This document shows, piece by piece, positions 32,139 through 38,181 of a DNA stretch of 38,181 bases. Source of the stretch: Ignavibacteriales bacterium (GTDB taxonomy: Bacteria > Bacteroidota > Ignavibacteria > T3Sed10-11); the NCBI GenBank assembly GCA_003568415.1, contig PWXV01000199.1, positions 1-38,181 on the forward strand, read 5' to 3'. The notes under the pieces were generated by a model, which saw only the letters and a list, made by a program, of their open reading frames with translations, was not told the DNA's origin and made no database searches. Each line of letters starts with the position of its first letter. Position 1 is the stretch's first letter. The translations under genes and the position numbers were made by a program.

Positions 32139-34826
32139 TTAAAACCGGAATCCCTCAAACATATGTATGAAAAAACTGATATATGAAAATGTTGCCTGTA
32201 AATATTCGCTTATAAGCAACATAATACCATTGAATGAGATCAAAATAAAAATGCCTAATATATAAACTCGGAACGGAATTACGTCATAAATTATCGAAAT
32301 ACCTTTTAATAGCCGGAACAAAACCCACAACATCAATAGTCCGATTAATATGAGTGCAGGTGCAACATAAAATTCCGTTTCAAGAACATTGTATAATATC
32401 ATCGCTAACGGTATAAATGCCACAAGGGGTAGCGCGGACCAAAACGTAATAACAAACGAGTGTGATAATAAGACCCGCGTTTTGATAAAAAATGAACACA
32501 ACTTAACAACAAGGGAGATGAGCACCATCATTAAAAGATACAATGCAGCAATAATCAGTATAATCTGCCAGGTGTTATTGACAGAATTTGCCAGTAAGGT
32601 TTTAGCACTATCGGTAATTAAAAAATGAGTAAAGAAATGATCGACGAGTTGATTTTGACTATAATGTTGTATAAAACTGGCAAAGATCATTCCCATCGTC
32701 AGTGAGATCAATAAGCCGAGATTAATGGTATGAAAGCCGGAGAGAACTCTTTGATCCCGGACATCCGCATAAAAATTATATGGCCGCAGCAGTGACCTGT
32801 TAACATTTTCTCTGAATCGCCTGCTTGAATTCAACATATACGCAAATCCGATCAGGACGAGAAATCCGCCGACAATATACTCAAAGGGTGTACGACTGGG
32901 CAATTCGCCGGCGGTAAGTGTCGGTGGCGGGTCACCCCGATACAATGCCCGAACCACTTCAAATCCTTTTCGCTGTTGCCTGTCAGCGCTGAGAATTCCG
33001 CTTGTGTGCAGAAAAAAATCAGAATCAGGGACGACCATTATCGGCCGCTCTGCCCGCCAATCGGTAAATGAATTTATTAATACCCCATCGATGTTATGTT
33101 CGCGCAACGTTTGCATCATCTGCAATAAATATCTTGCCTGGGCATTGTACGAAGCCGGATCATTATAACCACGTGTATTACCCGGTTCTACATAATAACC
33201 TAGTTTACCAATTAACAGCGGTTTATCAGGATAACGTTCCTTCCACTCTCTCACAGACTCAGGTACACCCTTTCGTAATCCCGGCGGGAAATTCATAACT
33301 GCAAGATCAAGATATTCTGTAGTCATATCATTTGCCGGAAATTGCGATGCCGCATAAACAGGCCTCTCATCCATTGACTGTACAAACTCACGTATATCCT
33401 GTACATACTGTTGCGTTCCCTGGTGCGGCATTTCCAGGTTATCGCCGATCCCCCATGCAAAAATCGAAGGATGGTGACGATCACGTTTAATCATCGACTC
33501 AAGATAGAATTTCGCAGTTTCACGAAATACTGGATTCTTTAATAATGAACCGGGAATATTAACCGCGGGCATTTCGATCATACATAGTATCCCGTAGCGA
33601 TCAAACAAATTCAGCAGGTATGGATGCGGAGGATGAAATGCAACGCGGACAAAATTAATATTCGCAATACTCATCAGTGCAACATCCCGTTCGAGTTTTT
33701 CATAACTCATTGCGTTACCGCTGTCGGGATGATATTCATGATACACTATTCCACGTGCGCGGAACGGTTCTCCGTTTAGATAAATTGCGCCGTCGCGAAT
33801 TTCGATATCCCGGAAACCATATATTACGTTTTTAATATCGTACTCTACACCGTTTCTGTATACAATAATCGAAACCGTATAGAGATCGGGTTGGCCCGGA
33901 CTCCACAAGCGGGGATTTCGGGCTATTACCCGAATTGTTTCATGTACCGTTCGTGCATTTTCGAACTCGACTGAAACTCTCTGGCTTTGTGCAAGCGTAA
34001 TGCCCCGCATCCGGTCAATAATTGTTACGGCAACCTGATATGTATCCTCGACGAACTCTTCTTCGTCTATATCCGGATCCGGATCAACCGATGTATAATT
34101 TTGCCTTTGCAGAGAGACATCAACATCCATCTCTGCAACGGTATATCCATCGAGAAAAGTTGTGTGAATTTGTTTATCGATAATTGAGGTAGCAGGTTTT
34201 CTCAAAATATAAATATCACGAAAGATTCCGCCATAATTCCTTGGTGTCCACATTTGCGGTTTAATAGGAAGAGTATCACGCGGTCTGAGGTAATTATTCA
34301 CAGATATTTGAATAATGTTTTCACCTTCCCGAAGTATGTCGGCCGAAACCGGTATAGTAAAACTCGTATACCCTCCACTTTGGCTGCCAACCGAAGTACC
34401 ATTAATGGTAATATCTGCAGTATAATTTATCCCATAGGCAACAAGTTCGAAGGAGGCATCGTCGAGTACTTCAGAAGGGATCGTGAATGTTCGTTCATAG
34501 TGAAACTGTCCAACACCATCATAGGCACTGGGAACTTCTATGGACTCATAGGCACCACCATTGACGGAGACTTGCCAGAGACCCGAAAGGTCTATCTTTT
34601 GACGGGTCGGGCTTTCTGTAAAGATACCGGCATCCTGTCCGGTTGCGGTTTGAAATCCACCGATAAGGAAGGATGAATCGGCTTTGACAGTGTTCACAGG
34701 GGTAAACACCCCAATCATGAAGAAAACCATCACGATCGTGAGATTGATAAATGACAGGATTGATGACCGATTCAAATGCTGATACCGGAAATTTAAAATG
34801 TTCCAAATTTGAGTAATTTTACACAT
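32139..34826 (-). CDS. GH2-like protein with multi-pass membrane domain, probably catalytically inactive
   Basis: An 895-aa exported or membrane protein. A hydrophobic N-terminal segment (about 24-46) is followed by a GH2 sugar-binding domain (IDLSGLWQVSVNG, HYERTFTIP, NYGGIFRDIYI), an immunoglobulin-like domain, and a TIM barrel (YLNGEPFRARGIVYHEYHPDSG, HHPSIFAWGIGDN). The acid/base motif, normally W-x-x-x-N-E, reads WGIGDN, placing Asn463 where Glu is expected. The nucleophile motif, normally E-[YF]-G, reads KLG with Lys541. From residue 648 about six hydrophobic helices follow, Yip1-like in style. It is probably a binding or sensory protein. No ribosome site is seen at the ATG, so the exact start is uncertain. 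It heads the smc-lipid A array. Confidence 0.8.
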   Translation of the reverse strand: MCKITQIWNILNFRYQHLNRSSILSFINLTIVMVFFMIGVFTPVNTVKADSSFLIGGFQTATGQDAGIFTESPTRQKIDLSGLWQVSVNGGAYESIEVPSAYDGVGQFHYERTFTIPSEVLDDASFELVAYGINYTADITINGTSVGSQSGGYTSFTIPVSADILREGENIIQISVNNYLRPRDTLPIKPQMWTPRNYGGIFRDIYILRKPATSIIDKQIHTTFLDGYTVAEMDVDVSLQRQNYTSVDPDPDIDEEEFVEDTYQVAVTIIDRMRGITLAQSQRVSVEFENARTVHETIRVIARNPRLWSPGQPDLYTVSIIVYRNGVEYDIKNVIYGFRDIEIRDGAIYLNGEPFRARGIVYHEYHPDSGNAMSYEKLERDVALMSIANINFVRVAFHPPHPYLLNLFDRYGILCMIEMPAVNIPGSLLKNPVFRETAKFYLESMIKRDRHHPSIFAWGIGDNLEMPHQGTQQYVQDIREFVQSMDERPVYAASQFPANDMTTEYLDLAVMNFPPGLRKGVPESVREWKERYPDKPLLIGKLGYYVEPGNTRGYNDPASYNAQARYLLQMMQTLREHNIDGVLINSFTDWRAERPIMVVPDSDFFLHTSGILSADRQQRKGFEVVRALYRGDPPPTLTAGELPSRTPFEYIVGGFLVLIGFAYMLNSSRRFRENVNRSLLRPYNFYADVRDQRVLSGFHTINLGLLISLTMGMIFASFIQHYSQNQLVDHFFTHFLITDSAKTLLANSVNNTWQIILIIAALYLLMMVLISLVVKLCSFFIKTRVLLSHSFVITFWSALPLVAFIPLAMILYNVLETEFYVAPALILIGLLMLWVLFRLLKGISIIYDVIPFRVYILGIFILISFNGIMLLISEYLQATFSYISFFIHMFEGFRF

Positions 34827-34849
34827 TTATTAAATTTCATAAAACTAAA

Positions 34850-34893
34850 ATATAATAAAAAATCGGCCTGAAATCAATGAAAATTGCCGATTT
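34850..34893 (-). terminator. Rho-independent terminator after the 195-aa unknown gene
   Basis: On the minus strand an 8-bp stem (aaatcggc / gccgattt) with an 18-base loop runs into a TTTTTT tract. It ends the lipoprotein-hypothetical transcript and leaves only about 25 bases before the GH2-like start, a tight space for its promoter. Confidence 0.75.
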
Positions 34894-34927
34894 AAATGGT
34901 TGTTTTTAGTGAGTATGGAAATATTGA

Positions 34928-35515
34928 TTATGAACCGATCGTATGCCGGTACGAATGGGCGATGAGATAAAGTAGCTCAGCGTGCTGGATATTCATTAAA
35001 TCTCTTTCGATGGGTTGCCCCGTATTTTGAGTTTTTTCAACCAATTCATTAAATAACTCAGGATTCCAGCCATTTTGAGTCAGCAGGTATTGTTGAATAT
35101 TTTCGGGGGCATATTGTGTTACATAATCATATACCAGTGAAAATACAGGATGATCCCCTGTTTTCCGGAACCAGTAGTTTGAGTTCAACATATCAGGTTC
35201 ACGACGGTGAATAATAGCGTGAAAATAACTTCCTTCTGGTGTAGATATATTCTGTGCAATTTTGTGTGCTTCATTTTCACAATCATTCCAGATCAGCAGT
35301 CCGCTTACCACTGCTTTTGCACAGTTTTCATTTTTAACGGGTTCGGGTTGAAACAATTCAGCCAGATCAGCAGATACCAGCGTTTCCTCTGCTTCTCTGT
35401 TATATGGTTTAGAAAAAATCAATCCGGGATGATGATTGCGCAAATCACCAATAATATTTTTTATTTTCTTCGCTTTGATAGAACCGGAAAAATCGTTAAT
35501 CAATCGATCAATCAT
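34928..35515 (-). CDS. Uncharacterised conserved protein with HRREPD motif
   Basis: A 195-aa soluble protein with no signal peptide. I recall a widespread uncharacterised family with the block SYFHAIIHRREPDMLNSNYWFRK (here at about residues 99-121) followed by GDHPVF, and a preceding ISGLL-type alcohol-like segment (VVSGLLIWNDCENEAHKIAQN). No function is known to me. The conserved HRREPD and Trp-Phe-Arg pattern suggests an enzyme or binding pocket with metal or sugar phosphate, but this is a guess. It lies 11 bases after the DUF2135-type lipoprotein gene with no visible ribosome site, and the terminator at 34850-34893 ends this pair. Confidence 0.7.
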   Translation of the reverse strand: MIDRLINDFSGSIKAKKIKNIIGDLRNHHPGLIFSKPYNREAEETLVSADLAELFQPEPVKNENCAKAVVSGLLIWNDCENEAHKIAQNISTPEGSYFHAIIHRREPDMLNSNYWFRKTGDHPVFSLVYDYVTQYAPENIQQYLLTQNGWNPELFNELVEKTQNTGQPIERDLMNIQHAELLYLIAHSYRHTIGS

Positions 35516-35526
35516 ACGTAGATATT

Positions 35527-36432
35527 CTATGGTATTGTCAATCTATCATGTTTTAACTCATCAAATCTAAACATATCGTCTTCTCTAAAACCAATGCCGT
35601 CAAAAATCTGATTTACATATGTTATGGTTCCTGTTTCGCCATTAATTTCAAACACTCTCCAGGTATTGCCAATTTTTTCATCGGGTCCATCTTCTCCGGC
35701 AATATCGAATTCATATGCAACTCCATCGTCGGAGAAAACACGGACTTTTGCATTCGATCGTACCACAAGGGATGAATCACCTTCAACTTCATTTGCAGAA
35801 TAATTGTGAACACTGAACCGGTAGGTGCCGGGAAGAAGTTGTTTGATAGCTATGCTTTCAGGTCCATATCCTCCACGGCGGTCGCTTATCAGGCGTGCGA
35901 CAATATCGCCATCGACACTTTGACCGATTTTATTGTTCCAGTAAATGTGAAAACGCTCGTCATTCCCTTTCGGCCCGGTAAGATGCGCGTCAAGATCAGA
36001 TGGAGAACTTCCCCAGGTTAATACAACACGGAACTCATCATCCATGTCAGTAGGCGGTATTGATGCGGTTCCGATATTCAGGGTATCAGGCGGACCGATA
36101 CTCAAAAATGCAGTTGCGATAAGATCCAGATAACCTGTATGCGAATAAACCAACCGTAAGTTGGTACTTTGATCGATGGTAATTGTATCAGACCATTCAC
36201 CTTCAGCATTTGTAACCGGACTCGTAATATAATTTCCACTTCCAAAATCAGCACGGCTATCGTAGATCGAAACAGTTACATTTTTCAACGGATTGCCGGC
36301 ATCATCGGTTACTTTACCGTAGACATATTTGTCTATGGGTTCAGGAGGTTCAAACGTCTGCCGATCGTCACACGCTAAAAACCCCAAAAAAATGATTAAT
36401 CCCGCCGCTGCTATTATTGATCCTTTTCTCAC
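35527..36432 (-). CDS. Lipoprotein with CnaB-like and DUF2135-like domains
   Basis: Surface or periplasmic lipoprotein. Signal peptide RKGSIIAAAGLIIFLGFLAC gives the lipidated Cys. It is followed by a carboxypeptidase-regulatory/CnaB-like beta domain (YVYGKVTDDAGNPLKNVTVSIYD) and a DUF2135-like domain (VVLTWGSSPSDLDAHLTGP, then GTYRFSVHNYS). Such domains are common in adhesion or envelope proteins of FCB bacteria. The start is uncertain: the ORF track begins at 36486, but AAAGGG six bases before GTG 36432 gives a textbook lipoprotein signal, while ATG 36447 has no ribosome site. The mature protein is the same in each case. The function is unknown. Confidence 0.75.
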   Translation of the reverse strand: MRKGSIIAAAGLIIFLGFLACDDRQTFEPPEPIDKYVYGKVTDDAGNPLKNVTVSIYDSRADFGSGNYITSPVTNAEGEWSDTITIDQSTNLRLVYSHTGYLDLIATAFLSIGPPDTLNIGTASIPPTDMDDEFRVVLTWGSSPSDLDAHLTGPKGNDERFHIYWNNKIGQSVDGDIVARLISDRRGGYGPESIAIKQLLPGTYRFSVHNYSANEVEGDSSLVVRSNAKVRVFSDDGVAYEFDIAGEDGPDEKIGNTWRVFEINGETGTITYVNQIFDGIGFREDDMFRFDELKHDRLTIP

Positions 36433-36484
36433 ATCCAACCCTTTCATAATAATCATAAAAACAACATTAACTATGTAATATAGC

Positions 36485-36528
36485 AAAAAAAATGCTCCAT
36501 CTCAAGGACAGGTCATCGCAGCATTTTT
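36485..36528 (-). terminator. Probable terminator overlapping the GNAT-nitrilase stop
   Basis: On the minus strand a 9-bp AT-rich stem (aaaaatgct / agcattttt) runs into an eight-T tract; the gene's TGA lies in the loop region. It would end the GNAT-nitrilase transcript before the lipoprotein gene. The stem is weak, so confidence is moderate. Confidence 0.5.
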
Positions 36529-38048
36529 ATCTCATACAGGTCACTCCGACGATCACGCAATTGTATGACGCTACCGGACCGTCTATGCCGTTTCAAGACC
36601 TCAAGATCAACATCCTGTACTATGACTGTTTCAACATTTGGATTGCACTCGTCGGCGATTCCATCCCGGGGAAACGAAAAATCAGAGGGTGTATATATGC
36701 CCGACTGGGCGTATTGGATATCCATATTCTGTACGTGCGGAAGATTGCCAACCGTACCTGCAATTACCGTGTAAATTTGATTTTCAATTGCCCGTGCCTG
36801 GGCGCAATATCGTACACGAAGATATCCCTGACGATCTTCAGTACAGAATGGTACGAAAATTATCCGCGCACCTCGTTCCGTTGCAATGCGGGCGACTTCG
36901 GGGAATTCGATATCGTAGCAAATCTGAATTGCTATTTTACCACAATCGGTGTCATAAACCTGCACTTTTTCACCGGCCTCTATTCCCCACCATCTCCGTT
37001 CATTTGGTGTAATATGAATTTTATACTGACGCTCGATCGTTCCGTCACGACGGAAAAGAAACGATATATTGTACAGTCGATTGTCTTCTTCAACGATGTG
37101 AGAACCACCGATAATATTCACATTTGACTTCACTGCAAGATCGGTAAATAAATTTAAATAATCGTCAGTATACTTTGAAAGCTCACGAATCGCCTGTTCG
37201 GGTCGTTTCTCTTCGATAAATGATAAGAGCTGTACCGTCAATAATTCCGGGAATACCGCAAAATCGGATTCATAACCACCGGCAACATCTGCAAAGTAGG
37301 AGCATGCATCAGCAAACTCTTTAAATGAGGATATTTTTCTCATCATATATTGAATAACACATATACGTACCGGGAACGAAGTTTTAAAATGACGTTTCGT
37401 TCGCGGTTCATATTCAACATTGTTCCACTCTGCTAGGATTGCAAATGTATGCGACTCTCTGTCACCGGGAAGGTAATTCGTAAGTACCCGTATCACATTA
37501 AATCCATTCTTCACCTGAAACGTTAATACAGGATCATAAATATTCTGAGCGAGCACTTCCTCAATGTATTCACGAACCGATAATTTATCGGCATATTTAT
37601 GGAAGTTTGGAATTCTGCCACCGATAATGATGCTTTTAAGGTTTAGTTCCCGCGCAAGTTGTTTACGGGCTTCATAAATCCTATGCCCGATTTTCATCTG
37701 CCGGTAATCGGGATGCACCATAACCTCCATACCATAAAGATTGTAACCTTCCGGATCATGATTGGTAATGTATCCGTTGTCTGTTATTTCAGACCAGGTA
37801 TGTTGATCGCTATAATCGTCAAAATCAACGATCAGACTTGAACTTGAGCCGATGATCTTCCCTTCATACTCGACACAAATTTGACCTTCGGGAAATATTC
37901 GATGATGATGTTCAAGTTGATCAGTTGTCCATGGCTTCATGTTTGGAAAACACATTACCTGGAGTTCAATGATCTCTTTAAAATCATCGGGACGAATATT
38001 CCGGACGACGATTTTTTTCTCAAACTTCTTCAGGTCAATTTTCGGCAT
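36513..38048 (-). CDS. GNAT acetyltransferase fused to a carbon-nitrogen hydrolase (nitrilase)
   Basis: A 511-aa two-domain protein. Residues 13-190 are a GNAT acetyltransferase (IVVRNIRPDDFKEIIELQ; acetyl-CoA region HPDYRQMKIGHRIYEARKQLA). Residues 225-500 are a nitrilase-superfamily hydrolase with the Glu-Lys-Cys triad: E268 in FAVFPELL, K343 in YKIHITPNE and C377 in IQICYDIEFPE. The same fusion is known in Bacillus YhcX-type proteins. The reaction is unknown; coupling of amide hydrolysis with acetyl transfer is a reasonable guess. There is no signal peptide, so it is cytoplasmic. The start is ATG 38048, with AAGG about 11 bases upstream. Upstream bases to 38181 show no gene. Confidence 0.92.
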   Translation of the reverse strand: MPKIDLKKFEKKIVVRNIRPDDFKEIIELQVMCFPNMKPWTTDQLEHHHRIFPEGQICVEYEGKIIGSSSSLIVDFDDYSDQHTWSEITDNGYITNHDPEGYNLYGMEVMVHPDYRQMKIGHRIYEARKQLARELNLKSIIIGGRIPNFHKYADKLSVREYIEEVLAQNIYDPVLTFQVKNGFNVIRVLTNYLPGDRESHTFAILAEWNNVEYEPRTKRHFKTSFPVRICVIQYMMRKISSFKEFADACSYFADVAGGYESDFAVFPELLTVQLLSFIEEKRPEQAIRELSKYTDDYLNLFTDLAVKSNVNIIGGSHIVEEDNRLYNISFLFRRDGTIERQYKIHITPNERRWWGIEAGEKVQVYDTDCGKIAIQICYDIEFPEVARIATERGARIIFVPFCTEDRQGYLRVRYCAQARAIENQIYTVIAGTVGNLPHVQNMDIQYAQSGIYTPSDFSFPRDGIADECNPNVETVIVQDVDLEVLKRHRRSGSVIQLRDRRSDLYEIKMLR

Positions 38049-38181
38049 AACACGTGTACCTTGCTACTGTTTTTATAAATTATTTTTAGATATACAAAAT
38101 TTTTTCATTTGAATCAATGATTCAGCCAGAGGATTGAATAGATAATGGCTTCAAATTAAGGTAGGTAAATTTTTGAAATCG

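Noticed and set aside
36492-37127. 211-aa plus-strand ORF opposite the GNAT-nitrilase gene
   Set aside because: It is antisense to a strongly recognised gene with intact catalytic motifs, has no recognisable domain and no ribosome site.

Overview
The window is a dense bacterial chromosomal segment with 29 confident protein genes plus several less certain ones. I see no rRNA, tRNA, CRISPR array, transposase or phage gene. The organism is Gram-negative: lipid A genes (lpxB, lpxK), an outer-membrane barrel protein and several lipoproteins are present. The PorV/FadL-type protein at the left end and the lipoprotein style recall the FCB superphylum (Bacteroidota, Ignavibacteria, Calditrichota and relatives). 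However, clear Shine-Dalgarno sequences (GGAGG, AAGGAG) before many genes are unlike typical Bacteroidota. The exact lineage cannot be fixed from the sequence alone.

Layout. Positions 1-6336 (+): outer-membrane protein, penicillin-acylase-family hydrolase, sirtuin and pyruvate kinase, the last two overlapping. A 131-bp element with 11-bp terminal inverted repeats (6355-6485) fills the convergent gap. Positions 6499-8717 (-): a stress module of ECF sigma factor, zinc-binding anti-sigma factor, OsmC-like protein, thioredoxin and second OsmC-like protein. The same bipartite promoter sequence precedes both the sigma gene and the OsmC-thioredoxin-OsmC operon. Positions 8861-11185 (+): M29-type aminopeptidase, a lipoprotein and ArfB. 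Positions 11206-13142 (-): EVE protein, DUF3267 membrane protease-like protein and DUF1460 protein. Positions 13259-20112 (+): glycerate kinase, cold-shock protein, alpha-glucan phosphorylase, then an operon of baeRF-like protein, methylglyoxal synthase and a tocopherol-cyclase-like protein.

Positions 20119-34826 (-) look like one long transcription array: GH2-like membrane protein, smc, HAD phosphatase, lpxB, DUF374 acyltransferase, lpxK, ppdK, a strong hairpin, then queA and ispD. Positions 34928-38048 (-): an uncharacterised protein, a lipoprotein, and a GNAT-nitrilase fusion.

How the genes work together. Carbon metabolism centres on the triose/PEP/pyruvate node: pyruvate kinase, pyruvate phosphate dikinase, glycerate kinase, methylglyoxal synthase and glucan phosphorylase. 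The lipid A and Smc genes are housekeeping. The most notable observations are three. First, the shared 29-bp promoter signature defines an apparent ECF/anti-sigma thiol-stress regulon, with a probably leaderless sigma mRNA. Second, the GH2-like protein appears to have lost both catalytic glutamates and carries a multi-pass membrane domain. Third, a short relic reading LFATGSTG resembles the methylglyoxal synthase phosphate loop and lies in a hairpin-rich leader upstream of the operon containing intact mgsA.
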